Positions 21,072 to 33,291 of a stretch of DNA of 64,000 nucleotides are shown one piece after another. Location of the stretch: contig NC_135141.1 in NCBI RefSeq assembly GCF_051014445.1, positions 14,012,001 through 14,076,000 on the forward strand, written 5' to 3'. Numbering within the stretch: the first letter of the stretch is position 1; each line of letters begins with the position of its first letter. Position numbers and translations under genes: made by a program. The notes under the pieces were generated by a model. That model saw only the letters and a program-made list of their open reading frames with translations, was not told where the DNA came from and did no database searches. The DNA is from Colletes latitarsis. Lineage: Eukaryota > Arthropoda > Insecta > Hymenoptera > Colletidae.

Positions 21072-21835
21072 GGAAGAATGTCTCCTAAATCTGTTTAAAA
21101 GATAAACAGTTCCAAAAAGAAGTATAATAGATTATAAATTAATAAAATTTTCACAATAAATTAGAGATTTACAATAAAAACAATACAATAATGAAGAAAT
21201 TCTAAAGAAACATAGTTACTGATTAGATCAAAATAATAATGATTGTCCACTCATTTGACAGTGATTGGTCGCTGGTTTTGGTCACATCAATTTATTATAC
21301 GAACGTTCTATTACTATTATACAGACTTTGTTCAATGTATAATTTGAAAGAAGAAATTAGTTCATACTTATCAATTATTATCTTTGGCGTTAGAAAGTAT
21401 TGGTTTTTGTTTGGAAATAATATCATTTTAAAAATTAATATTTTAGTTTGTGTAATTATCAGTGTCTTCCAGTTGTAATATCTAAACTTCTTTTCTTCTT
21501 TTGACTCTCTTTTCTAATTCTCTTTATTACTTTTTTTTATTATTTGCTGTTTTTTCTGTTCCTTTTGCAGTTTTTTTATCTTTTTTCCTGAGTTATTTTC
21601 TTTTTCTGTGAATGAATAGTTATTCTGCAACCGGGACAAGGCCAATCATTGTCTCATTGTGAACATCACCTCAAAGCTATCGTTGGCCACCTGACCAATC
21701 ATTGTTGTTCAATGCAATTTATGCGACAGTTGTTCGACGTCACAGTTTTATTTATTTACACAAATGTAAAATTTTAATACGATCTTAATCTTTTTATTAT
21801 TCTCTATATAAATCAGTCTCAGAGTTACAGTTACC
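21072..21835. other. No recognisable feature
   Basis: Very AT-rich stretch between C2 and T2a with poly-T runs near 21480-21600. No supported gene or repeat. Confidence 0.4.
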
Positions 21836-21973
21836 GAAAAAGTATCCATACACTGCAATACATTCAGTTTAAACAATAATAACTCTGATTATAGAAGGCT
21901 ACTTAGCTACGAAAGGCACATATGCAGTTGGGAAATTAATTCAGCTTTCAGATACTACGAATTTCATTATGAT

Positions 21974-22684
21974 TTAAGGGAGTATTGCTGTCTAGGCTGT
22001 CATATCTTCGGCCTTTCTTTGTGATTTTTTTTTTAACGACAGGTAGGTTGTTTTGTACTGACATTTTGCAGATATATTTATTCGTCTTATAGGTATGCAC
22101 AGTAATTTTTTCAACAAAAAATATTAAAAATTGCGAGAGTTATAGCTTCTTGTTTTAAAAAACGCATTTAAACTGGTTCACGTGATATTTCAAAATCTAA
22201 CAAACCGATTGACTTCAAATTTGGAGAGAATATTTAGCAGAGATGCCTTTATAGCTGGAACTAGAGATTTAAAAAAATATTGAGTTTTACTGTTTTTTTC
22301 GATACGCTAAAGACAAACGAACGATTAACAAATAGAAATTCGAAACTTGAAGCGTCGCCATTTCTTTATTTATCAGGATTTTGACTTCTCCCTGGTTCCT
22401 GCTATAACTACAACCTTCCTTATGAAGATACTTTAACCCCCTCTGTTTCAAATTATCTGGAATCCTGGAAGCTATTGGAGCACCTTTTCCAAAAGAGCCA
22501 TTAAATAACAAGTTACAATTCCCACGATTTTTAATATTTTTCCATGAAAAAAATATCGTACATGCTTAGAAGATGAATAAATGTATCTACAAAGTCTCAG
22601 TACAAAACAGCCTACCTGTCATTAGAAAAAAAAGTCAGAAAAAGGGCCGTGAAATTGACAGTCTAGACAGCAATACCTCCTTAA
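21974..22684. mobile_element. TTAA-target element C3 inside the T2a 5' arm
   Basis: TTAA at 21974-21977 and 22681-22684, standard C termini. The insertion point (tttcattatgatttaa...ttaaataaaaataca) is exactly the one occupied in T2b, so it was present before T2a and T2b separated. Confidence 0.9.
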
Positions 22685-22896
22685 ATAAAAATACAACAGA
22701 CAAATCTCAAATACCGAATGAAGTAAGAAAATCAGCGAGAAAAAAGTATTCATACGTGATATCTATTGGCCACATATACCAATAAAACTCAAAATCTTGG
22801 GAGAATCTCGTCTTTCTTTTATTTCTGTTTCTCTTGTTTCATAGCATTTGGTTAATTGTTGACGTGGTTTGTTAAAGAATCATAGTTTGTATCATA

Positions 22897-25098
22897 ATAA
22901 GTGCTAAAAATAAGGAAACTACAATAGAGGAAAGAAAAATTGTAATTGAATTATGGAAAAGTGGGAAACACTTCGCGAGATTGGTGAAATGGTAAAAAGG
23001 AGTCATGCTAGTCTACAATATACAGGGTGTTCGGCCAACCCTGGGAAAAATTTTAATGGGGGATTCTAGATGCCAAAATAAAACGAAAATCAAGAATACC
23101 AATTTGTTGATTGAGACTTCGTTAAAAAGTTATTAACAATTAAATTCAAAAATTTCAAATCGTTCTGGAAAAATTATTTTCGGTTGCGGGGGTTAATTAC
23201 AATCATTTTTGGTTAATACATATTCCTTCGAATTTCTTTATACTTCCGAAAAAAAAATTCAGGAAGGTGGACAAATTTTTCGACAAAATTAAAAAATTTC
23301 AAATCGTTCTGGAAAAATTATTTTCGGTTGCGGGGATCAATTACAATCATTTTTGGTCATTACACATACCCCCGAAATCCTACGCACTTTCGAGAAAAAA
23401 ATTCTTTTCCGAAAATATAATGTCTGACCATTCCATCGATATATTTCACTGAATTTTCATGCGAATCTTTAAAACATCATAACTTCTGAACGGATTGGAC
23501 GATTTTAATATTCAAAAAGCCAAACGCTGCGTATTTTAGTGTAGAATATGTAGCAATTATAAAAATATTCGGAAAGTTGATCCTTGACCCCCCAAAATGA
23601 GAAAACCCCCATAAAAATGGTCCAATTTTGAAACAGACTTAACTGCTACAATTGTGAATATATTTGAATGAAACTTTTTTCTAATGTAGAACTCATGGAT
23701 ACCTACAAAAATGTATTAGACAACTTTTCCGTAGGGCGTTAAACAAAATTACTAAAAATGAAAAAGGAACTTTTAAGAAAAATCGACAGGGGGTAGGTGC
23801 CTAAATTTTTCGACGAAAAAAAAATTTTCAAATCGTTTTGGGAAAATTATTTTCGGTTGCGGGGGTTAATTACAATCATTTTTGGTTAATACATATTCCT
23901 TCGAATTCCTTCACACTTCGGAGAAAAAAATTCAGGAATGTGGACAAATTTTTCGACAAAGTTAAAAAATTTCAAATCGTTCTAGAAAAATTATTTTCGG
24001 TTGCGTGGGTCAATTACAATCATTTTTGGTGAACAGACATACTCCCGAAATCTTGTGCATCTTCGAGAAAAAAATTCAATACGGGCGGAACTTTAAACGT
24101 TAATAACTTTTTAATGAAGCCTCCATCAACAAATTGGTATTCTTGATTTTCGTCTTATTTTGGCCTCTAGAATCTCCCATTAAAATTTTACCCAGGGTTG
24201 GCCAAACACCCTGTATAGTTAATAAGTACAAAAGTGCAGGATTAATTGTAAATATACGTCGTTCCGGGAGACCGAGTAAATTAACTGAAAGGGATGAAAG
24301 ATTTATTACAAAGAAAATAAAAGAAAATTCATTTGAAAGTGCACCTAAAATCGCAGCAGAATTAGAAGCAAGAACTGGTAAGAAAATTTGTCGAAAAACG
24401 ATATCAAAGAAACTTAAAGAATCAGGGTATTTCGCACGAGAAGCGAGGAAAAACCCTACGTCAATAAGGTGAATAGAGAAAGAAAACTTAATTTCGCAAA
24501 AATTTACATAAATAAATTGTTTGATTTTTGGAAGCCAAGTTATTTTCTCAGACGAGAGCAAGTTTAATACTTGGGGTTCAGATGGACGAAAATTAGTGTA
24601 CAGAAAGAAGGGAGAATCTTTAAGGCTGAAAAATATTAGACCTAGAGTGAAACATAGTGGAAGTAGCCTTATGGTATGGGCGTGGGAAACTTGCATCTCA
24701 TTGATGGAATAGTAGACCAATAGAAATATTTAGATATTTTAAAATCAAATTCGAAAGACAGCGCACGGAAATTAGGTCTTTCCGATAATTACTATTTTCA
24801 GCAAGATAACGCTCCCATCCACAAGACTCGTTTAATTAGAGAATGGCTTTTGTAGAATACGCCTAACGTTCTGGAAACTCCTCCTTAATCACCGGACATA
24901 AATCCAATTGAGCATATATGGCGAGAATTGAAACATCGTTTGCAAAAATCTAAAATTTCAAATAAAAATGATTTAACAAATGCTTTGCAAGAGGAATGGG
25001 AAAAAATGGAGAGAAATGTAACAAATAATTGAATTGAATCTATGCTCAGGCGATTACAAGCGATTATTGATAATAACGGATATCCTAAAAAATATTAA
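22897..25098 (+). pseudogene. T2a Tc1-like DD34E transposase, dead
   Basis: The first codon is ATA at 22897 where T2b has ATG, so the start is lost. The N-terminus (SAKNKETTIEERKIVIELWK) is cut by A3, then resumes at 24214 with VNKYKSAGLIVNIRRSGRPS and a second helix-turn-helix (ERDERFITKKIKENSF). A stop follows at about 24470. The core is readable across frames: FSDESKFNTWGSDG (first Asp), FQQDNAPIHKT (second Asp), SP-INPIEHIWREL (Glu), ending GYPKKY at 25098. At least five frame breaks or stops. The gene cannot encode active enzyme. Confidence 0.87.
23023..24213. mobile_element. Family A element A3 inside T2a transposase
   Basis: CAGGGTGTTCGGCCAACCCT at 23023 to the inverse ending at 24213 (1191 bp), TA at 23021-23022 and 24214-24215. 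The T2b copy shows the unoccupied sequence acaatatatagtt, which proves that the insertion duplicated TA and nothing else. Arms are about 120 bp; the middle has A-type subunits (ttattttcggttgcgggg repeated at about 23174, 23320, 23850, 23990). Confidence 0.93.
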
Positions 25099-25790
25099 TT
25101 ACTATAAATATGACTGATTCACATACAAACAAAATTCTGTATGAATACTTTTTTCTCACTGATTTTCTTACTTAATTCGGCATTTGAGATTTGTCTGTTG
25201 TATTTTTATCTAAGTTACAATAAAATTCATACTATCTGAAAGCTGAGTTAATTCCCTAACTGTATGTGTGCCTTCCATAGTTAACTTGCCTTCTATAATC
25301 AAAGTTTTTATTGTTTAAACTGAACCTGTTGCAGTGTATAGACACTTTCTTCGGTAACTGTATAAGTTTTTAACACGCAAACAAGTTTGTACATAAAAGA
25401 ATCGAGGTACCCTTCACTTTTATTAAATACTACTGTGTATTTTCCATGTCATAGTGTCTATCAAAATTAAATTTTCTATTCAGAAAACTATTAATATTTG
25501 CAACAATGAGTTCTTTACTGGGATTTCTTGTAAGGTCTTTCGTTTCAGAAGACTAACTGAAATTTCATTTCCACGTAATATCTCATTTTTGCCAAAAAAT
25601 TGTGCTTTCTTTACAAAAATTCAAAGAAAAGAGCAATTCTGCTTTTGAATTCATATTTAGGACAAGGAAGTGTACAATATTATGAATAATTATAAATTCA
25701 AACATTATTGTTTTTTTTCTTCAATACTTCCAAGAAACAACTGATCGCAGTAAGATATGTTTACAGTTAAATAGTAAGAACTATTGTATA

Positions 25791-25850
25791 CAGGGTGTTT
25801 GGCCATCCCTGAGAAAAATTTTAATGCGAGATTCTAGAGTCCAGATTAAG
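25791..25850 (+). mobile_element. Family A element A4, 5' end fragment
   Basis: CAGGGTGTTTGGCCATCCCT followed by gagattctagag-type sequence, then similarity stops at about 25850. Immediately after, about 25853-25872 (tagacactttcttcagtaac) resembles a T2 terminus. Only fragments remain. Confidence 0.7.
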
Positions 25851-25872
25851 TAGACACTTTCTTCAGTAACAT

Positions 25873-27240
25873 GAGTTGTTAATAGTATTAAATGCATAAA
25901 AATATCTGTGAATTATGAGCTTCAATCTTACTGTTTTTCGAATGTACTGCAAATTGAAAGAGTCGCAATGATTTATTTTATTTTTTTTTTAATCTTAATT
26001 GTCAGTGAGAAATTAATAATTGCATCTGAAGCAAAAACGTACTAGCAATTTGAATGTGAATATAGAAGATGCGTTGAATATTTATTTGCTAAATAAATAC
26101 AACAGAGTTTCGACCTACGTATGCATTTAATTAATACAGATTTACAAATCGAAAATGCTGTTCTTAGCTTGACGGTTTTCTGCTAACTGAGTTTGAGGTT
26201 CGGAGGAAGAAACGAGATGCACAAGGGGTGCAATAAACGAGTTACCCTCCTGAGGTAGTACTGACCTTTGCAAGGGAGAGGGCTGCACCAATGTATACAA
26301 ATGTTCATTAAAAATACATGCATGCAATGCTTATTCTCAACAAGGTGTTATGAAAGAAGTTGTTTCTTAATATTCTTTCGTTTTTAAGATAGGATCAGCC
26401 ACTGTTCGGTGGCCACAACTGTATCGTTTACCCTTAGTTTACTGACGGGTCTAATATTTTTATTCGTTATTCGAGAACGTAATTTGTCCAATTCTGGGTA
26501 GAACACATGTTCGAGAAACGAACGCAGTTGCAATGATATGTTTCGAAGAATCTAAAATGAGAGAAAAACGGTAAATAAATGAGCGTGAAGTGCAAACCTA
26601 TCATTATTTCAGTCACTGTACGTACAGTCAGTTGCAAAAGACTACTTACACATTGCGGTGGTGTGGACGATACGTGTGATTTGGTATTTATATAGGTATT
26701 ACGTTACGCGAAAAATACTAATATTTATTGAATCTGCTTATAAAAGAACAGAACTATCATAGGTATATAGGTGCTGATATTTTATTGGTCCTCCATTGCA
26801 AACATAAGCAGTCTATCGTACATCTTTTTCTATAGATGTGTGTAGAATTGTGTGACTGACTATATGTACTTGAACGAGAGCAAATATTCTTTTATAATGG
26901 TTGACTTTGGTCAAAATATCAGAACAATATAAACGCGAATTTACAATTACGATAGCATTATTAAACGATAAGAATGGTAATTCGATGAAATTACGAAAAT
27001 ATTTGTTTTAACGTAGTTTTGTCGTATAAAATAATTGTTACGAACATATTGAATCAATCTAAACGATTATTTATTATTATTTTTTTGCCAAAAGAACGGA
27101 ATTATACCTATAATGCTCTTGAAGACAAAATTTTCTTATAAAATATTTTGACCAATGTGACTTTGATCTTTTATTTCAATACGAATGTTTGCTTTCAATT
27201 GTTAGTGAATAACTTAAAATCGCAATATTCCTTTCATACA
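25873..27240. other. No recognisable feature
   Basis: AT-rich sequence. A 61-residue frame on the minus strand (26142-26327) has no similarity I recognise. A possible Tc1-like terminus (cagtcagttgcaaaagact) lies at about 26629 but has no partner. Confidence 0.4.
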
Positions 27241-29319
27241 CAGGGTGTTCGGCAATCCTGGGATATACTAGAGACCAAAATAAGACGAAAATCAAGAACA
27301 TCAATTTGTTGATGGAGGACTCGTTAAAAAGTTATTAACAATTAAATTCAAAAATTTCAAATCGTTTTGGAAAAATTATTTTCGGTTGCGCGGGCTAATT
27401 ACAATCATTTTTTGTGAATAGACATACCCCTGACATCTTGCACATTTTCTAGATAAAAATTCGAGAAAGTGTGAAATTTTTCGACGGGGAAAAAAAAATT
27501 TTAAATCGTTTTCGAAAAATTATTTTCGAGTGTGGAGGTTAATTACAATAATTTTTGGTGAATACATATTCCTTCGAAATCCTTCACACTTTTGAGAAAA
27601 AAATTTGAGGTGTGAAATTTTTTGACGAAAAAAAAAAAATTTCAAAACGTTTTACAAAAATTATTTTCGAGTGTGGAGGTTAATTACAATCATTTTTGGT
27701 GAATATACATACCCCTGAAATCTTGCGCATTTTCTAGAAAAAAATTCGAGAAAGTGTGAAATTTTTCGACGGGGAAAAAAAAATTTCAAATCGATTTGGA
27801 AAAATTATTTTCGAGTGTGGAGATTAATTACAATCATTTTTGGTGAATAGACATACCCCCAAAATCTTACGCATTTCCGAGAAAAAAATTCGAGTTGGTA
27901 ATGAAATTTTTAGACGAAATTAACAATTTCAAATCGATTTGGAAAAATTATTTTCAGGTGTGGAGGTTAATTAGAATCATTTTTGGTGAATAGACATACC
28001 CCTGTAATATTGCGCATTTTCTAGAAAAAAATTCAAGAAGGTGTGATGTTTTTCGACGGAAAAAAAAAATTTCAAATCGTTTTGGAAAAATTATTTTCGA
28101 GTGTGGAGGTTAATTACAATCATTTTTGGTGAATAGATATACCCCTGAAATCTTGCGCATTTTCTAGAAAAAAATTCGAGAAGGTGTGAAATTTTCGACG
28201 GAAAAAAAAAAATTTCAAATCGTTTTGGAAAAATTATTTTCGAGTGTGGAGGTTAATTACAATCATTTTTGGTGAATATACATACCCCTGAAATCTTGCG
28301 CATTTTCGAGAAAAAAATTCGAGAAGGTGTGAAATTTTTCGACGGGGAAAAAAAAATTTCAAATCGTTTTGAAAAAATTATTTTCGGTTGCGGGGGCTAA
28401 TTACAATCATTTTTGGTGAATACATATTTTTTCGAAATCCTTCATACTTTCGAGAAAAAAATTCTGGAAGTTAGACAAATTTTTCGACGGAAAAAAAAAA
28501 ATTTCAAATCGATTTGGAAAAATTATTTTCGATTGCAGGGGCTAATTACAATCATTTTTGGTGAATAGACATACCCCCGAAATCCTACCCACTTTCTAGA
28601 AAAAAATTCAAGAAGGTGTGAAATTTTGCGACGGAAAAAAAAAATTTCAAATCGATTTGGAAAAATTATTTTCAGTTGTAGGGGTTAATTACAATCATTT
28701 TTGGTGAATATATATTCCTTCGAAATCCTACCCACTTTCCAGAAAAAAATTCAAGAAAGTGTGAAATTTTGCGACGGAAAAAAAAAATTTCAAATCGTTT
28801 TGGAAAAATTATTTTCAGTTGTAGGGGTTAATTACAATCATTTTTGGTGAATACATATTTCTTCGAAATCCTTCACACTTTCGAGAAAAAAATTCCGAAA
28901 TGTAGACAAATTTTTCGACGAAAAAAAAAAATTTCAAATCTTTCTGGAAAAATTATTTTCGAGTGTGGAGGTTAATTACAATAATTTTTGGTGAATTGAT
29001 ATACCCCTGAAATCTTGCGCATTTTCGAGAAAAAAATTCCGGAAGGTAGACAAATTTTTCGACGAAAAAAAAAAATTTCAAATCGTTTTGGAAAAATTTT
29101 GTTCGGTTGCGGGGGTTAATTACAAACATTTTTGGTGAATAGATATACCCCTGAAATCTTGCGCATTTTCGAGAAAAAAATTCAGTACCAACGAAACTTT
29201 AAATGTTAATAAATTTTTAACAAAGCCTCCATCAACAAATTGGTATTCTTGATTTTCGTCTTATTTTGGCCTCTAGTATCCCCCATTAAAATATTTCCCA
29301 GGGGTAGCCGAACACCCTG
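27241..29319. mobile_element. Family A element A5 with ~143-bp tandem array
   Basis: CAGGGTGTTCGGCAATCC at 27241 (preceded by CA rather than TA) to the inverse ending at 29319 (followed by TA); 2079 bp. The interior is about 13 tandem units of about 143 bp, each with ttaattacaatcatttttgg, a gcgcattttctagaaaaaaa type block and an A-run before tttcaaatcg. Units vary by point changes and A-run length. No gene. Confidence 0.9.
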
Positions 29320-30279
29320 TATGTAGTAATGAAAAATGAGATTATTTGCCTTTTCCAAGGTTTTATTATTCAAGATTGCGGTTACAAGTTAAAAGATTTT
29401 GTTTTTAACATAAATGATTGCAATACCATCGTAATAGAATTAGTTTCATCCTTGAAATACGTAGAATCGCATTATTTATTCGGTTCCAGTAAGCAAACAA
29501 TGCATGTTTCCCATCGCTTCTTCCTTTCTATGCAAGTAAACTCTTTTGTAGTATTAACATTAATCTTAATAACAGCTAATAAGCTTATATATAAACAAAG
29601 AAAAAAGTTAATATGAAAAATACTTTACATTTATGGGACTCATATTTTCCTGGTGTATCGTGTATTAAAAAGTATTATATACATATAATATTACAGATCA
29701 TTTATTAAAATACAGATGTATTTAAGGCCATGAAAAAATACTTAGAAAGAAAATTGTGAATATATATTGTATTTTATATGTCGATAATTAGTTTTCTTAA
29801 AAAATGGATACTATTTGAAAGGCTTTAAAATTATTTTCTACGATAAGAGAAAGTGTAAAATTATTGAATATTTATTAGAAATACAACTTTCTTGTTGTAT
29901 CGAAATAGGTCGGTTGTTTATAACTTTTTGTACTAATCCTGGAAAATATTACTATTATATGCTTTTTCTTTCGATGCTTTCGTAGGGAAAATATAATAGT
30001 TTGGTTTGTCTCGACAATGTTCATACGCAATAAAAATTGTGGAAAATGCTTGAATGAGTCAATACGACAAAAAGATTCCTTAAATTGAATCATAATTGAA
30101 TTTGTGAAATTTATTGCATGAATAGAGCTTAAACAGACCGTATCAGATATGTGACATGCAAAAAGCACGTAGTCGTGATATTGTTTAACATATTTTCGTT
30201 TATGTCATACACAATATATAAAACTTTTATATTTCACAGGACAAAGAAGAAAAGAAGAAAAGCAGAAACAAAGAAGGTA
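29320..30279. other. AT-rich sequence, one unassigned 95-codon frame
   Basis: A frame at 29329-29616 (plus) encodes 95 residues with a hydrophobic stretch near its end (SFVVLTLILITANKLIY). It has no homolog that I recognise and AT-rich DNA of this kind yields such frames by chance. Nothing else is supported here. Confidence 0.3.
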
Positions 30280-30598
30280 ATGAACAATATTTTCTTATTC
30301 TTTGTGAGTACAAGCAGAATTACAAATTATTTAATTCTTCATTTTAGTATTTTTCTTTAATTCAAAATAATTTATATAATTTTATTATTACTTATTGCCA
30401 TCTGACATATTTGTCGAGCTATAAATTAATATAATGAACAATATTTTCTTATTCTTTGTGAATACAAGCAGAATTACAAATTATTTCATTCTTCATTTTA
30501 GTACTTTTCTTTAATTAATATCAGCATCAAAATAATTTATACAATTTTATTATTACTTATTGCCATCTGACATATTTGTCGAGCTACAAATTAATATA
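30280..30598. repeat. Tandem duplication, ~154-bp unit, two copies
   Basis: atgaacaatattttcttatt occurs at 30280 and 30434. The copies are about 95 percent identical and the second has a short extra block (aatatcagcatc). Function unknown. Confidence 0.88.
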
Positions 30599-30633
30599 TT
30601 GGATGTAGTTTTTTAATTTCATTTTAAAAGTCT

Positions 30634-30859
30634 TTAACACTAGATTTACGGGTATTGATCACACATATATTTATTGATACCTTTCATGTTGACGATTACC
30701 TTAAAATGCGATTTTTCTTTTAATTAGAATATGTATTCGTGTCATTGCATCAATCAAATTCAACGTAAGTTGTTAAAAAATAATACTTATGCGTTCTGCA
30801 ATTTTAAATATGGAATCTGACACCCATCAAATTGACGGTTCCCGTAAATTTAGTGTTAA
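30634..30859. mobile_element. TTAA-target short element D1 (226 bp)
   Basis: TTAACACTAGATTTACGG at the left and CCGTAAATTTAGTGTTAA at the right. A second copy (D2) is at 53878-54059. No coding capacity; piggyBac-like miniature element is the likely class. Confidence 0.8.
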
Positions 30860-31292
30860 ACATACCAAAATATTAATATTTCTATAATGTATGTATAAAT
30901 ACTTTATAATTGTCCCAGGTTTTAACGGTCAAACTTTGTCAGTATATTCTATAGGTCTAAATGGCAAAAATGTTACATAAACGTTAGACCTTGGAAATTG
31001 TATTAAAAAGTGATGACAAAAATATGATGGAGTACGGAGGGAACAATATCAGACTTACGATTACTGTGATACAATGTAGACATAGATCAGCAACATTTAC
31101 GTTTAGTTTGTTTATACGAGTTGTGTTTACTATCTGAGGTTCTTGAAAGTAGCATGATACTTCTAGCATTTGCAAAAGTAATAAAGAGTCCATTTCAAAA
31201 TGTCCATCGTTTCTAAAAATATAATTCATTTTCTTTTATTTTTATTCAATAGGCTTTTTCTTTTGAAGTTTTCTATGGAAAAAGGTCGGCTT
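30860..31292. other. No recognisable feature
   Basis: AT-rich; frames at 30984-31229 (minus) and similar are unsupported. Confidence 0.4.
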
Positions 31293-31404
31293 GTGGTCCG
31301 ATAGTAATGTAAAATGTAATTTATTCAGGTCTAATAAACCATATAGCAGAATTACAAAAGTAGCGAAGAAGAGATATTTTATAAAACTGTTTCGATAGTA
31401 ATAC
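31293..31404 (+). repeat. Dispersed segment shared with 14567-14684
   Basis: Second copy of the old repeat described at 14567. The next 1.8 kb (31405-33222), including the Merlin element, is absent from the other copy. Confidence 0.65.
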
Positions 31405-31641
31405 ATGTGGGAAATGATCCGTGATCGAAAGCACCAGTTGTATATACTGTCGTTTAATGAAAAATAACAAAGAAAGCAATACACGAGTGATTTAACCCCT
31501 TGCCATACAATGACGTGTCTGACTCGTAACAAGTTTTTGATGTCAAGTTTCACAATTATGAGGCCACTCACTCATTGTCAAGTCTTATTAATTAAAATCA
31601 ACACATTTTTACATTCACGAGGTGTTCGTAAAACAACGTTA

Positions 31642-32981
31642 GGTATATTCCTAGCAAACGGCCCGTTCACCGATCGGGGTGAGTTATACGTCATTCGATT
31701 CGTCTAATTCAGTACATTATTGATATGTCGTAAAGTTACAGTAAAAAGTAAGGTTAAGTACATTTTTTGACAGATTCACAGGTAGAAACAAGTGACTATT
31801 GTTACTGTGTTCAAAATTCTAGGTAGACAAATGCTAATTTGTTAAAAATTTATTGAAATTTCTGCTATTTCTGCTAATATTTCATTGAATAAATCACCAT
31901 TTTACTATTAGGTACATTTACTAAATACATAATGGCTCAGGTATCCAATGAAGTTGCTCTTCTTGAAAATATAAAATATTGATAGTATTATATGTTATAA
32001 AAAAGATTAAAAAATGTGTGGCATGCCTCCAAGTGGTTTCAATTTAATTCGTGTAAGCATCAGTAATGGGATCTTCAAAAGAAAAAGAAGAGTATAAACA
32101 CCTCATCGTAAATCATAGTTTATATTTTAAAGACCCAAAAACAGGTGCTCGTACAAACACAATTGAAACTACATGGAGGCATAGTAATCATTTTTTGCCT
32201 GAATATTGTCGGTTAGTATTTGCAATTTCACACATTTTTTAATATTTTTTGTAACATATAATACCATAAATACTTTCTATTTTTAGCAAAAAAGATAATT
32301 TCATTGGGTATCTAAGCCATTATGTATTTTACAAATCTTACAAGCAGGGGAAGGATGATTTATTTAATCAAATATTAAAAGAAATTTCTGAAATTTCTTT
32401 TGACTCTGTAGAAAATGAAAATATACCAGATCTAGACGATAATGAAATTTAATAATAAAAAAAAGTTAAATCAATGCACTACATATAATTGTAATTTATT
32501 ATATTGTCTACCTGTAATCAGTGTCAGAGGGGGGTGGCAACATTTTTTACTGTTGCTGCATGTACTGTCTAACTATAAGTACTGTCTGTGTAGGCCTGGG
32601 TTATATGGGTTGGGGGGGAGTAATTGTTGTTGCACATACTGTCGACCTGATCGACTCATGAAAAGTCTATGCGTAAAAAAATGATTTTTATGCATACACG
32701 TTCTACAAATTCCCATTTGACAATGTAGCATTATCAAATTAGATCAATCATTTATAATTTGTAACATGAACATAGCAACGATAGTCACTTGTTTCTACCT
32801 GTGAACCTACCAAAAAATGTACTTAACCTTACTTTTTACTGTAAGTTTACGACAAGTTTATAAAAAAATAACGAATTTCCGCAGATAATGAAATGCATAT
32901 CAATAATGTACTGAATTAGACGAATCGAATGCCATATAACTCACTCCGATCGGTAAACGGGTCGTTTGCTAGGAATGTTCC
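31642..32981 (+). mobile_element. Merlin-family DNA transposon
   Basis: Flanked by a perfect 8-bp duplication CAACGTTA (31634-31641 and 32982-32989). Termini GGTATATTCCTAGCAAACG and, inverted, GGAACATTCCTAGCAAACG. Arms are about 110 bp well matched (gtctaattcagtacattatt in both) with weaker similarity beyond. The 8-bp duplication, GG start and ISXO2-like coding sequence inside all agree with Merlin. The gene is internally shortened, so the copy is probably inactive. Confidence 0.88.
32066..32452 (+). pseudogene. Merlin transposase C-terminal part (ISXO2-like)
   Basis: From 32066 the frame reads LIVNHSLYFKDPKTGARTNTIETTWRHSNHFLP, the block of the DDE_Tnp_IS1595 (ISXO2-like) domain that carries the catalytic Glu in T-N-T-I-E. 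A 75-bp intron is likely at 32212-32286 (GTTAGT...TTTTAG), after which the frame continues KKDNFIGYLSHYVFYKSYKQ and ends with an acidic tail at 32452. The two exons add to 103 codons, against about 300 in full-length members, so the N-terminal two thirds with both catalytic Asp residues are missing. A small frame at 31931 (MAQVSNEVALLENIKY, then a stop) may be what is left of the N-terminus. Confidence 0.72.
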
Positions 32982-32989
32982 CAACGTTA

Positions 32990-33291
32990 ATTTTTCGTGA
33001 CCATTCTTTGTATGAACAAATGTAAATAAAATTAAATAGTATACGTTTGAAAAATTATTTGGAATTAAATTGTAAGTCAAGGGATTAATAATACAAAAAC
33101 GTGGTTGAACGCACATGACACAAGCGACACCAGAAGGTATCAACCCGCTCGCTAGGTGGCGTTGAAAGTTCGTTAACGAGTGTGTCGCCCTGGTGTGCGT
33201 GTCCCCAGAACTAATAATACACACGCACGGGAATTCCCAGCGATCGACTAGTCAGCTTTACTTGGGGGTTCCCCTACGGTCGACCAGCACT
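32990..33291. repeat. Flank of Merlin ending in old shared repeat
   Basis: No gene. Bases 33223-33291 (gcacgggaattccc...cggtcgaccag) match 18809-18877; the part before is unassigned. Confidence 0.5.

Larger units (their letters stand above)
21838..25360 (+). mobile_element. Tc1-like element T2a with nested C3 and A3
   Basis: Termini CAGTTACCGAAAAAGTATCC at 21838 and the inverse ending ..TTCGGTAACTG at 25360, TA on both sides. Inverted arms are about 220 bp. C3 lies in the 5' arm and A3 inside the transposase gene; without them the element is about 1.6 kb, the same as T2b without its passengers. Confidence 0.9.

Noticed and set aside
22287..22511. 70-74 codon frames shared by C elements
   Set aside because: Similar frames appear in C3, C4 and C5 but are cut or shifted in C1 and C2; no domain, and they include subterminal sequence.
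24100..24720. 206-codon minus-strand frame
   Set aside because: It is antisense to the T2a transposase, crosses the A3 end, and has no homology of its own.
25853..25872. A further T2 element next to A4
   Set aside because: Only about 20 bp resemble a T2 terminus (gacactttcttcagtaac); no body or second end was found.
26142..26327. 61-codon frame as a small host exon
   Set aside because: No similarity recognised and no flanking splice signals that stand out.
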